Origin: Pseudonocardia sp. CNS-004 | Lineage (GTDB): Bacteria; Actinomycetota; Actinomycetes; Mycobacteriales; Pseudonocardiaceae | NCBI GenBank assembly: GCA_001942185.1 | Contig: MKJV01000079.1 | Span: 124,001-188,000, forward strand | Length of the DNA: 64,000 bases | Direction: 5' to 3' | Shown: positions 29,356 to 38,282 of the stretch, one piece after another | Layout: each line of letters begins with the position of its first letter | Numbering within the stretch: the stretch's first letter is position 1 | The notes under the pieces: model-generated | Told to the model about the DNA's origin: nothing | The model's input: the letters and a program-made list of their open reading frames with translations, nothing else | The model's database searches: none | Translations under genes and position numbers: made by a program

Positions 29356-30075
29356 TCAGGCCGGCACGGCGGGCACCTGCGGGCCGGGCGCCAGGATCCG
29401 CCCGACGGCGTCGGCCATGTGCGCCTCGAGCACGGCCGTCATCCGCTCGGCGTCCCCGTCGCGCACCGCGTCCCGCAGCTCGCGGTGCTCGGCGATCAGC
29501 GCGGCGGCCGGTGGCAGGGTCTCCTGCAGGGCCGCGAGGCACATCCGGGTCTCGACGAGCAACGTCTCGGCCATCCGGCGCAGCCGCGGGCTGCCCGACG
29601 CGGCCACGAACTCGGCGTGGAAGGCGTGGTCGGCATCGGCGAGCGCGACCGGGTCGGCCGCCGCGGCCTCCATGCGCGACAGCGCGGCCGTCAGCCGGTC
29701 GGCCGCGGCGGCGCGATCGCCCGCGAGCAGCAGCAGGCCCGCGGCCCGCTCGATCGCGGTGCGTGCGGTGTAGACGTCCCGCACGTCGGCCGCGCCCAAC
29801 TCGCGCACGAAGAGCCCGCGGTGGCGCTCACTGCGCAGCAGCCCCTCCGCCACGAGCCGCTGCATCGCCTCCCGCAGCGGCCCGCGGCTCACCCCGAGCG
29901 CGGCGGCGAGCTCGACCTCACCGAGCTGGGTGCCCGGCGGGAACGTGCCACGCATGATGGCGGTCCGGATCCGGTCGGCGACGATCGCGGCCGTGGAACG
30001 TCTCTCGACCGGCTCCAACGCGCTGAGATCTGCTGTGTTCAACTGCCTTCGCCCCGCTTCGGCGGACTCGTCCAC
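29356..30075 (-). CDS. GntR-family (FCD/FadR) transcriptional regulator
   Basis: 239-residue regulator. The N-terminal winged helix includes ADRIRTAIMRGTFPPGTQL and LGVSRGPLREAMQRL. The C-terminal all-helical FCD ligand domain has metal-binding histidines (DADHAFHAEF, LIAEHRELRD). GTG at 30075 has AAGGAG seven bases upstream; a TTG six bases earlier is possible. Twelve bases follow the racemase-like gene, so it is in that operon. Likely controls both palindromes at 29260 and 32152. Confidence 0.88.
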   Translation of the reverse strand: MDESAEAGRRQLNTADLSALEPVERRSTAAIVADRIRTAIMRGTFPPGTQLGEVELAAALGVSRGPLREAMQRLVAEGLLRSERHRGLFVRELGAADVRDVYTARTAIERAAGLLLLAGDRAAAADRLTAALSRMEAAAADPVALADADHAFHAEFVAASGSPRLRRMAETLLVETRMCLAALQETLPPAAALIAEHRELRDAVRDGDAERMTAVLEAHMADAVGRILAPGPQVPAVPA

Positions 30076-30087
30076 ATCCAAGCTCCT

Positions 30088-30843
30088 TCATCCGGCGAAG
30101 AGCGCGCCGAGGCCGGGGCGCGGCGCGTCCGCTCCGGCGAGGCGCAGCCCCTGCCAGACGCTCACCTGGTTGGCGGTGAGCACCGGCTTGCCGACCCGGG
30201 CGTCCAGGGCGTCGAGCAGGCCGATCGTGTGCAGTGCCGTGTCGGGGAGCAGCACCGCCTGGGCCTCCGGGTGATCGGCCGCGGCCGCGAAGTCCAGCAC
30301 GGTCTCCTGCGGGAGCGTACCGACCTCGGCCGCAGTGATGATCCCCTTGGCCGAGAGCGAGAGCACCTCGATCCCCGCGGCGCCGAGGAACGCGACGAAC
30401 CGCTCCGCGACGTCGTCGGGGTAGGTGGCGCCCACCGCGACCCTGCTGACACCGAGCCGCGCGCACGCGTCGACGAACGCGAACGACGTGCTCGACGCCG
30501 GGACGCCCGCCGCCGCACCCAACGCTTCGACCTGCGCCGTCGCGCCGTCCCAGCCGAAGACGAAGCTCCCGCTCGTGCACGCCCACACCACGGCGTCCAG
30601 CGGCTCTCCGAGGGCGCGGACGCCGTCAGCCAGCACGTCGTCGCCGCCGATGTCGAGCAGCGCGTCGACGCGGTGGGCGTCCTCGCGCATGAGGGTGTGC
30701 ACGAGTCGGAGCCGCGGGCCGCCGAGCCCTGGGGGATGGTCGCCGGCGGAGCCGGCGGGGCGGGCAAGCAGAGCCTCGGCGAGCGGGTAGTCGTCCTCGG
30801 CCGAGAAGCCGGGGTAGAGGATTCCGACGGTGGGGGTGGTCAT
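30088..30843 (-). CDS. Asp/Glu-racemase-superfamily enzyme, single first cysteine (maleate isomerase/AMDase-like)
   Basis: 251-residue protein of the family containing maleate cis-trans isomerase and arylmalonate decarboxylase. The first-half cysteine motif WACTSGSF (Cys89) is present. At the matching position in the second half the cysteine is replaced (VLLPDTALHTIG). It overlaps the next upstream paralogue by four bases (ATGA). Lacking the second catalytic cysteine, it is unlikely to racemise by the two-base mechanism. A decarboxylase or partner subunit is possible. Substrate unknown. Confidence 0.78.
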   Translation of the reverse strand: MTTPTVGILYPGFSAEDDYPLAEALLARPAGSAGDHPPGLGGPRLRLVHTLMREDAHRVDALLDIGGDDVLADGVRALGEPLDAVVWACTSGSFVFGWDGATAQVEALGAAAGVPASSTSFAFVDACARLGVSRVAVGATYPDDVAERFVAFLGAAGIEVLSLSAKGIITAAEVGTLPQETVLDFAAAADHPEAQAVLLPDTALHTIGLLDALDARVGKPVLTANQVSVWQGLRLAGADAPRPGLGALFAG

Positions 30844-31604
30844 GCGACTCCAGGTGTGAGGTGGTCGTGGGTGGTGAGCAGGCTCCCGCCGCCCACCGCC
30901 TCGCGGCCCATGGCGCGCAGCGCGGCCCACATGGTGACCTGGTTGGCGGTGAGCACCGGCTTGCCGAGCGCCTGCTCGAGCGGCTCGATGAGGTCGTAGG
31001 TGGGCACGTTCGTGCAGCTGATGAACAGGGCGTCGGCCGCGGGGTTGTCGGCGGCGCGCACGATCTCCACGACCTCCGAGTAGCTGACCCGCCAGATGTT
31101 GCCGAGCAGGCCGAGCCCTTCGCTCGACACGGTGCTGACACCGTGTTCGGCGAGGTAGGCGACGAGCCTGCGCGTGACCGGTTCGACGTAGGGGGTGGCG
31201 ATCGCCAGCCGGGACACGCCGAGCGCGCGCAACGCGGAGACGAGCGCACCGGACGTGGTGCGCGCGACCGGCGCACCGGCGTCCTCCATCGTGCGGCGCA
31301 GCACCTCCTCGCCCGCGGCGCCCTCCACGAAGCTCCCCGAGGTGCACGCGTAGATCACGACGCCGGGTTCGGGGGTGAGGACGTCGCGGGTGGCCCGGCG
31401 CACGGCACGGCGGTCGCCGCAGGCCACCGCCATCTCGACGGTGACCGGGGTGGTGAAGAAGGGCAGGCGGGTGAGGTAGAGCGACACGTCCTCGGGCGCC
31501 CAGCGCCACAGCTCGCGGTCGAGGGCGAAGTCGAACGGGGCGACCACTCCGATTCCCTGCTGGTGGTCCGGCTCGGTGAGGCCGACCGAGAGCTCGGTGG
31601 GCAT
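30840..31604 (-). CDS. Asp/Glu-racemase-superfamily enzyme with both cysteines (maleate isomerase-like)
   Basis: 254-residue paralogue of the downstream gene. Both catalytic cysteines are present: YACTSGSF (Cys87) and ISCTNVPTYD (Cys197). The start is IGVVAPFDFALDRELWRW. It resembles maleate isomerases and hydantoin/aspartate racemases. It follows the DUF3830 gene by seven bases. Together they suggest isomerisation or racemisation of a dicarboxylic or amino-acid-like intermediate. Confidence 0.8.
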   Translation of the reverse strand: MPTELSVGLTEPDHQQGIGVVAPFDFALDRELWRWAPEDVSLYLTRLPFFTTPVTVEMAVACGDRRAVRRATRDVLTPEPGVVIYACTSGSFVEGAAGEEVLRRTMEDAGAPVARTTSGALVSALRALGVSRLAIATPYVEPVTRRLVAYLAEHGVSTVSSEGLGLLGNIWRVSYSEVVEIVRAADNPAADALFISCTNVPTYDLIEPLEQALGKPVLTANQVTMWAALRAMGREAVGGGSLLTTHDHLTPGVA

Positions 31605-31611
31605 GGCCGGG

Positions 31612-32106
31612 CTAGCCGATCCGCTCGTACACCAGGCGTTCGCCCACGCTGCCCGAACGCCAGACGTCGTGGCAGGCCTCTGCCATCACGTCGAGACCCT
31701 CGGTGATCGAAGCGTAGACGTTGCCCGGCACCCAACCGACATCCCCGTTGATCAGCAGGTTGTTCCGGCCGTAGAAGATCGCGAGGTCGATCGCGCCCGC
31801 GTCCTGGTCGATCCCCTGGTCGGCCTTGAAGGCGGAGTCGAGCGTGCCGCCCCCGAAGTCGAACAGCACGACATCGCCCGGGATCGGCGTGACCGTGGGG
31901 TTCTCCCGGCCGATCTCCGCGAACCGCGGAACCATGGTGTAGACCTCGTTGCGCGCGTACTTCGCGTGCTGCGCGGCGCCTTCGAGGGGCCCGGACTCGA
32001 GAGCGCGCCATACCGCGGCGGTGGTGCGCGGCGCCTCCTTCTCCAGCAGCTCGGCCACGCAGGAGACCCCACGGCGGGCGAGGCTGATGCGGAGGAACTT
32101 CGACAT
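31612..32106 (-). CDS. DUF3830 protein
   Basis: 164-residue protein with DUF3830-like features, including FYGRNNLLINGDVGWVPGN and GDVVLFDFGGGTLD. The family has a cyclophilin-like fold and is often found with racemase-type or hydantoin-type enzymes; no biochemical role is established. First gene of the minus-strand operon DUF3830-racemase-racemase-GntR, transcribed from the promoter region with the 32152 operator. Confidence 0.8.
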   Translation of the reverse strand: MSKFLRISLARRGVSCVAELLEKEAPRTTAAVWRALESGPLEGAAQHAKYARNEVYTMVPRFAEIGRENPTVTPIPGDVVLFDFGGGTLDSAFKADQGIDQDAGAIDLAIFYGRNNLLINGDVGWVPGNVYASITEGLDVMAEACHDVWRSGSVGERLVYERIG

Positions 32107-32151
32107 AGGGCCGCTCCCGGCGTCAACAGAGGGGGTACCGCGGCGCCGCGG

Positions 32152-32163
32152 ATTGTTGACAAT
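32152..32163. promoter_or_regulatory. GntR-type operator between divergent island operons
   Basis: ATTGTTGACAAT, an imperfect-centre palindrome, shares TTGTNGACAA with the site at 29260. It lies 46 bp upstream of the DUF3830 operon and 60 bp upstream of the dehydrogenase-amidase operon, so one regulator can govern both directions. Confidence 0.65.
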
Positions 32164-32222
32164 AGTACGAGCGCTTCCTAGCGTGTCAATCCTCGCCCCC
32201 TGTTCGGGAAGGTCCCGCCGAA

Positions 32223-33173
32223 TTGCCCGTTCCCGCTGGTCAGCGGCCCGGTCCGACGATCGCCGTGCTGCACGGCGACGACCGACCGCCCGGCCCCGAG
32301 ATCGACGGCATGCGCCTCGCAGCCGACGCCTCGTCGCTCGCCGAGGTGCTTCCCGGCGCCGACGTGCTGCTCGTCTGGGATTTCCTCTCCGACGCGGTCC
32401 GCGAGGCGTGGCCTGCCGCCGACTCGCTGCGCTGGGTGCACACCGCGAGCGCGGGCGTCGACCGGCTGACCTTCCCGGGCCTCGTCGAGTCCGACGTCAC
32501 ACTGACCAACTCCCGCGGCGTCTTCGACCGGCCGATGGCCGAGTACGTGCTCGGGCTCGTGCTCGCGATGGCCAAGGACCTGCCCGGCACGTTCGCCGCG
32601 CAGGCCCGCCACGAGTGGCACCACCGCGAGTCGGAGCCGATCGCCGGGCGCTGCGCCGTCGTGGTCGGGGGCGGCCCGATCGGGCGCGCGATCGCCGGGC
32701 TGCTCGGCGCCGTCGGGATGGACGTCGAGCTGGTCGGGCGCCGCGACTTCGACGACCTGCCCGCCCTCCTGCCCCGCGCCGACTGGCTCGTGCTCGCCGC
32801 GCCGCTCACCGACACCACCCGCGGCATGCTGGACGCTGCGGCGCTCGCCCTGCTCCGCCCGTCCGCCCGCGTGATCAACGTGGGCCGCGGCGGGCTCGTC
32901 GTCGAGCCGGATCTCGTCGACGCGCTGCGGGAGGGCCGGCTCGCCGGCGCCGCGCTCGACGTCTTCGCCCGCGAACCGCTCCCCGCCGACTCGCCGCTGT
33001 GGACGCATCCCGGCGTGATCGTCTCGCCGCACATGTCCGGCGATCTGATCGGCTGGCGGCAAGAGCTCATCGAGGTGTTCCGCGACAACCTCGCCCGCTA
33101 CCGGGCGGGCGAACCCCTGCACAACGTCGTCGACAAGACGTTGGGCTACGTGACGACCGGAGGTGGGTCGTGA
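32223..33173 (+). CDS. D-2-hydroxyacid dehydrogenase
   Basis: 316-residue NAD(P)H-dependent oxidoreductase. The Rossmann motif is GGGPIGRAIAG. The catalytic Arg/Glu/His set lies in INVGRGGLV, VFAREPLP and SPHMSG. TTG at 32223 has GGGAAGG about ten bases upstream. The gene overlaps the amidase by four bases (GTGA). Presumably reduces or oxidises a 2-keto/2-hydroxy acid in the island pathway; substrate unknown. Confidence 0.85.
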   Translation: MPVPAGQRPGPTIAVLHGDDRPPGPEIDGMRLAADASSLAEVLPGADVLLVWDFLSDAVREAWPAADSLRWVHTASAGVDRLTFPGLVESDVTLTNSRGVFDRPMAEYVLGLVLAMAKDLPGTFAAQARHEWHHRESEPIAGRCAVVVGGGPIGRAIAGLLGAVGMDVELVGRRDFDDLPALLPRADWLVLAAPLTDTTRGMLDAAALALLRPSARVINVGRGGLVVEPDLVDALREGRLAGAALDVFAREPLPADSPLWTHPGVIVSPHMSGDLIGWRQELIEVFRDNLARYRAGEPLHNVVDKTLGYVTTGGGS

Positions 33174-34547
33174 CCGTCGACCTGACCGCGACCGAACTCC
33201 TCGCCGCCTACCGCAGCGGGGAGCTCTCGCCCGTCGAGGCCACCGAGGCGGCCCTGGACCGGATCCGCAGGCTCGACCCCCAGGTCAACGCGTTCTGCCT
33301 GGTGGACGCGGACGCAGCGCTGGCGGCCGCCAAGGAGTCGGAGGATCGCTGGCGCCAAGGCGAGCCCGCCGGGGCGCTGGACGGGGTGCCGACCTCCGTC
33401 AAGGACATCCTGCTCACCCGCGGCTGGCCCACGATGCGCGGCTCACGCACCGTCGACCCGACCGGGCCGTGGGACGTCGACGGGCCGCACGTCGCGCGCG
33501 TGCGCGAGCAGGGCGCCGTGCTGCTGGGCAAGACCACCACCCCGGAGCTGGGGTGGAAGGGGGTCACCGACAACCCGCTGACCGGCGTCACGCGCAACCC
33601 GTGGGACATCACCCGCACGGCAGGTGGCTCGTCCGGCGGCAGCGCGGCGGCCGTGCTGCTCGGGATGGGGCCGCTGAGCCTCGGCACCGACGGCGGCGGC
33701 TCCGTGCGCATCCCGGCGGCGTTCACCGGCACCACCGCGCTCAAGCGACCTTCGGCCGCGTGCCGCACTACCCGCCCAGCCCGTTCGGCCCCCTCGCCCA
33801 CGTCGGGCCGATGACCCGCACCGCGGCCGACGCCGCGCTGCTGCTCGACGTCGTGTCCGGTGCCGACTCCCGCGACCCGTGGGCGCTCGCCGCCACCGGC
33901 CCCGCGGTGGCCGCGCTCGACGCGGGCGTCGCCGGGCTGCGGATCGCCGTCAGCCCCACGCTCGGGTACGTCGACGTGCACCCCGAGATCGCCGAAGCGT
34001 TCGCCGCCGCGGCGCAGGTGTTCGCCGACCTCGGCGCCCACGTCGAAGAGGCCGACCCCGGCTTCACCGACCCGATCGAGGCGTTCGAGACGCTGTGGTT
34101 CAGCGGGGTGGCGAAGTCGATCGAGCACCTCGGACCCGAGCAGCGCGCACTGATGGACCCGGGGCTGATCGCCGTCGGCGAGCAGGGGGCGCGGGCGTCC
34201 GCGCTGGACTACCTCACCGCGATGGCCGTGCGCAACGACCTCGGGACGCGCATGGGCGAGTTCCACGGCAGGTTCGACCTGCTGCTCACCCCGGCACTCC
34301 CGATCCCGGCGTTCGAGGCGGGGGTCGAGGTCCCCGCCGGCTGGCCGCAGGAGCGGTGGACGACGTGGACGCCGTTCAGCTACCCGTTCAACATGACCCA
34401 GCAGCCGGCCGCGAGCGTGCCCTGCGGCTTCGCCGACGGACTCCCCGTGGCCTGCAGATCGTCGGCGCCCGCCACGCCGACAACACGGTGCTGGCCGCGG
34501 CCCACGCCTTCCAGCAGGCGACGACCTGGCACACCCGCAGGCCCTAG
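33170..34547 (+). CDS. Amidase-signature hydrolase (frame-broken)
   Basis: 459-residue amidase after repair, with the Ser-cisSer-Lys triad: SVKDILLTRG (Lys), GGSSGGSAAA (cis-Ser) and GTDGGGSVRIPAA (nucleophile region). Breaks near 33750 (ALK then TFGRVPHYPP) and near 34450 (DGLPV then GLQIVGARH) are each one missing base. GTG at 33170 overlaps the dehydrogenase stop. It could release ammonia from an amide to start the island pathway. Confidence 0.86.
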
Positions 34548-34700
34548 AACGAGGCGCGACCCGCCAGGAGCATGATCACCGGCAGTGGTGGCAGGACGAC
34601 AGATCAGTCGTCCCGGCACCATTCCCCGCGATCACGAGCCACGGCCGACCCCATCACCCCGCCCTGGTCGTCCACCGCCACCGGGGCCGACTTCGGGACA

Positions 34701-35066
34701 CTAGGTGGCGTCCGGGTCGACCGGGGGCACCTCGTTCCGCTCCAGCCGGGCGGGCGGCGGAGTCGGCTTCGGCGGTGTGTAGCCGTTCGGCTTGGCCGGC
34801 TCGTCGTCGAAGAGGCTGCGGGCGACCGCGGTGCGCGGGTTGAAGTTCCGCAGGCCGCGCAGCTCCTCCAACGGCTTTCGCAGCTCGTCGAACTCCGGGC
34901 CGAGCTCCCCGCGCAGCTGTTCCCTGGCCCCGGTGGCGTACTCGCGGACCTGCCGGATGGCCTTGCCCGCCCACGCCGCGGCCGACGGCAGCCGCTCCGG
35001 CCCGAGGATGAACAGGCCGGCCACGATCAACACGAGGATCTCGCCCCAGCCGACACTGTCGAACAC
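34701..35066 (-). CDS. tatB: Sec-independent translocase protein TatB
   Basis: 121-residue component of the twin-arginine export receptor. One N-terminal helix ([19 protein letters not shown]), then the amphipathic helix [19 protein letters not shown], and a proline-rich C-terminus. Equivalent to M. tuberculosis Rv1224, which also follows htrA. ATG at 35066. Confidence 0.92.
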   Translation of the reverse strand: MFDSVGWGEILVLIVAGLFILGPERLPSAAAWAGKAIRQVREYATGAREQLRGELGPEFDELRKPLEELRGLRNFNPRTAVARSLFDDEPAKPNGYTPPKPTPPPARLERNEVPPVDPDAT

Positions 35067-35088
35067 GCGACCAGCTTACGGCTAATCC

Positions 35089-35179
35089 ATGTGGAGAAGG
35101 TGGCGGAGCCGCTCGTACGTGCGTGCACGCAGCCGGCACCGCTACCGGCACCGCAACGCAAGCCAGCTCCACGCACTCG
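35089..35179. repeat. Dispersed intergenic element, copy 2
   Basis: Related to 26791-26876. Outer ends GTGGAG (35091-35096) and CTCCAC (35166-35171) pair. An inner GCGG-AG-CCGC hairpin lies at 35104-35113. The core again has two CCGGCACCGC units 12 bp apart. It fills the gap between the htrA stop and tatB start. Confidence 0.55.
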
Positions 35180-36760
35180 CTAATCCGAGGCCAGGACGAC
35201 GGACACCGTGAGGGGGCGGCCCTCCCGGATCAGCTCGACCTCGACGGTGTCGCCGGGGTTGTGCTCCCGGTACGCCACGACGAGCTCGTCGGCACCGGCG
35301 ATCTGCCTGCCCGCGAGACGGACGATCACATCGCCCTCGATGACGCCCGCCGCCTCCGCGGCCCCACCCTGCTGCACGTTCTGCACCTGGCGCCGTCGGT
35401 GGTGCCGTCGGTCATCGAACGCGCGTTGACGCCCAGTTCGGCGTGGTGGACCGACCCGGCGCGGATCAGCTCCTCGGCGATGCCGCGGGCATCGTCGATC
35501 GGGATGGCGAAGCGAGGCCGATCGACCCGCCCTCCCCCATCCCGATGCTGCGGATGGCGGTGTTGATCCCGACCACGGCGCCCGTGGAGTCCACGAGCGG
35601 GCCGCCCGAGTTGCCCGGGTTGATCGCGGCGTCGGTCTGGATCGCGTCGATGACCGCGTTGGTGTCGGTGCCGGACCCGTCCAGGCGCACCGGGCGGTCG
35701 ACCGCGCTCACGATGCCCTCGGTGACGGTGCCGACCAGGCCCAGCGGTGAGCCGATCGCGATCACACCGTCGCCGACGACCAGCCCGGACGACGAGCCGA
35801 ACGTGGCCACCACCGGGTTGGCGACCTCCACCTTGACGACGGCGAGGTCGGTCTTCGGGTCGCGCCCCACGATCTGGGCGGGAGCGCGCGTGCCGTCGTG
35901 GAAGATCGCCTCGATCTGGGCTCCGGTGACCTCGGCCGCGGGCGCAACCACGTGGTTGTTCGTGAGGACGTAGCCGGACGGGTCGATGACCACACCGGAG
36001 CCGGTGCCGCCTTCCTCACCCACCCGGATCTCGAACGAGACGACAGCCGGCACCGTGCGTGCCGCGATGTCGGCGACCGAACCGGGCGGCGCTCGCGGCC
36101 GGGGGAGATCTGGGTGATCGTGGGGTCCGGGTCGGTGAGACCTGCGGCGCCCTCCGCGGTGAACCGGCCGACCAGGCCGCCCGCCGCGCCGATGAGCAGC
36201 GCGACCACCGCGAGGACCGCGAGGGCCCGCGGCTCGACCCGGCGGCCGAACAGCACCTCGCGCAGGCTCAGCCGGGCCCCTTCACCCCGAGCCGGGTCGC
36301 CCGCGCCGCCCTCGGCGACCGCGGGCGGGCCGAGGGCAGCGGCGCTCTCCGGGTCGCGCCACGGGTCACGGTCGGCGCCGTCGGTCCAGAAGGAGTCGAT
36401 GTGGGCCGTGCCGTTGCCGGACCCGTTCTCCGCGGGGCGCTGCAGCGCCGGGGCGGACGGGTCGGGACGGCCGAACGCGCTGGCCAGCGCGGCGGGCGGG
36501 GGTGCGACGAGCGTGGTGTGCTGCGCGGTGCCGTTGCGTCGGGCGGCGAAGCCGCCGTCCACACCGCCGGGACGGCCGAACGCGGCGGCCGAGTCGGCGT
36601 CGACATCGGGCCGCTCGAGCGGGCGCGGACCCAGGCGCGGCGGCTCGGCGTCGGCCTGCAGCGGGACCTCGACGGTGGGTTCCCCTGCGGTGCTGTCCTC
36701 GCCGGTGCCCTCGGCGTCGTCGGCAGCGCTCCGCTCGGCGGGGGTGTTGGGATCGCTCAT
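35180..36760 (-). CDS. htrA: HtrA-like envelope serine protease (frame-broken)
   Basis: Membrane-anchored DegP/HtrA protease for envelope quality control, about 527 residues. A long disordered N-terminus leads to the helix ALAVLAVVALLIGAAGGLV; the protease triad is TNNHVV (His), KTDLAVV (Asp) and GNSGGPL (Ser); one C-terminal PDZ domain ends RPLTVSVVLAS. Three missing bases, near 36090, 35510 and 35425, split the literal frames. ATG at 36760. Order sigE-rseA-htrA-tatB as in M. tuberculosis Rv1221-Rv1224; probably SigE-regulated. Confidence 0.88.
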
Positions 36761-36833
36761 CCCTCGGCGGACTCCTGGACTGGGCGGACCGGACCCCACC
36801 AGCCTGCCTCAGCGGTGGTGAAGTCCGCGTAGC

Positions 36834-37497
36834 TCAGCGGTTCGCGCCCGCGGCGGGAGTGGCGGGCGCCGACGCGGGCGTGGCGGGCGCGCTGGTGGGC
36901 GCCGGCGCCGGGGCGAGCTGCAGGCGCGCGTCGACAGGACTGACCGCGGCACCGCCGATGACCGGACGGTCGAAGGTGCCGGGCGGCGGCGGGCCGGAGC
37001 GGCGGACCCGGTGACCGCGACGGGCGCGGCGAACGCGATGGCGCCGACGGCGAGGCCGGACACCGCGACCCCCGCGCCGAGCCGCAGCCTGCGGTGGGAG
37101 GTGCGATCGTTGCGGGGCTCGGCCGTGTCGGCCTCGGCCCGGGTGGCGCGACGCTCGGGGCGCTCGGGGCGCAGCACCGAGACGAACTGGCCGTCGGGTG
37201 TGACCGCGAGCCCGCCGGCGGGGCGGGGAGGTCGGTGTCCTGCGGGATGGAGCGCAGGCTCGTCAGCAGGGAGGACGGCAGGCTGGGGCAGTCGGCGGTG
37301 CGCAGCGCGGCGCGTGCCTGGCCCTGGGCGACGACCTGGGAGGCGCACTCGGGGCACTGGGAGAGGTGCTGGGTGGCCCGCAGCTGCGGGCCCGGAGCGA
37401 GTTCTTCGTCGACGTAGGCGACGATGGCGTCGGACGACAGGTGATCGTGACCCCAGTCCGGGGTGGTCACCGATATGCGCCAACGCCCTGAACTCAC
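36834..37497 (-). CDS. rseA: Anti-sigma factor RseA, zinc-binding (frame-broken)
   Basis: Anti-SigE factor. The ZAS motif (HLSQCPECA) is near residue 44. A single C-terminal membrane helix ([19 protein letters not shown]) precedes an Ala/Pro-rich tail. Two missing bases, near 37220 and 37000, are needed to read through to the stop at 36834, giving 221 residues. GTG at 37497 overlaps the sigE stop (GTGA), so the two are translationally coupled. M. tuberculosis RseA (Rv1222) is the counterpart. Confidence 0.85.
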
Positions 37498-38096
37498 CCG
37501 TGTACCTCCTCGAGCTCAGCCGCGCGAACCTCGGCAGCCCGCCGGCGCTCGAGAGCGCTGCGCAGGGCGGCCCGGCCGCGGTGGATCCTGCTCCTCACCG
37601 TACCCAGCTTCACGCCGAGAGTGGCACCGATCTCCTCGTAGGACAGCCCCTCGACGTCGCACAGCACGACGGCGGCACGGAACTCCGGAGGCAGCTCGTC
37701 GAGCGCAGCCTGCAGCTGCGGGTCGAGGTGCGTGTCGGAGAACACCTGCTCGGGCTGCGGCCCGGTGCCGGGCAGCCGGTCGGTGTCCTCCGGGAGCGCC
37801 TCCATGCGGATGCGGGAGCGGCGGCGCACCATGTCCAGGAACAGGTTCGTGGTGATGCGGTGCAGCCAGCCCTCGAACGTGCCCGGCTTGTAGGAGGCGA
37901 GCGACCGGAACACCCGGACGAACGTCTCCTGGGTGAGGTCCTCCGCGTCGTGCGGGTTGCCGGTGAGGCGGTACGCGAGGCGGTAGACGCGGTCGGCGTG
38001 CTCGCGCACCACGTCGTCCCAGCTCGGCGGAGTCCAGCCTGCCTCCTCACCGGGCAGCAACGTGCTGCTCGGCAGTGTGGCGGAGCCTTCGCTCAT
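37494..38096 (-). CDS. sigE: ECF RNA polymerase sigma factor SigE
   Basis: 200-residue extracytoplasmic-function sigma factor for envelope stress. Region 2 includes [20 protein letters not shown]; region 4 includes [23 protein letters not shown] at 38096. A GGAAC-N17-CGTTG promoter lies just upstream on the same strand, consistent with autoregulation. Followed immediately by its anti-sigma gene. Confidence 0.92.
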   Translation of the reverse strand: MSEGSATLPSSTLLPGEEAGWTPPSWDDVVREHADRVYRLAYRLTGNPHDAEDLTQETFVRVFRSLASYKPGTFEGWLHRITTNLFLDMVRRRSRIRMEALPEDTDRLPGTGPQPEQVFSDTHLDPQLQAALDELPPEFRAAVVLCDVEGLSYEEIGATLGVKLGTVRSRIHRGRAALRSALERRRAAEVRAAELEEVHG

Positions 38097-38135
38097 CGTC
38101 GGGTCGCACCTCCTGCGGCGGGTCGTGCCTCTGGC

Positions 38136-38162
38136 CAACGGAACACCGGATCTCGAAGTTCC
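38136..38162 (-). promoter_or_regulatory. ECF/SigE-type autoregulatory promoter of sigE
   Basis: On the minus strand GGAAC (38158-38162) and CGTTG (38136-38140) are 17 bases apart, matching the GGAAC-N16-17-CGTT pattern of SigE-class ECF promoters. The sigE start is 40 bp downstream of the -10 element. Confidence 0.7.
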
Positions 38163-38282
38163 CGGCCCTCCCACGGCCGACGACCCCGACCGATGGCCCC
38201 TACGGTGCCCGACGCCGGTGAAACGGTGGTGAGAACCGGCTGAGAGGAGCCTGATAGAACGGGCCCAGTAGCCTTCTGCCTC

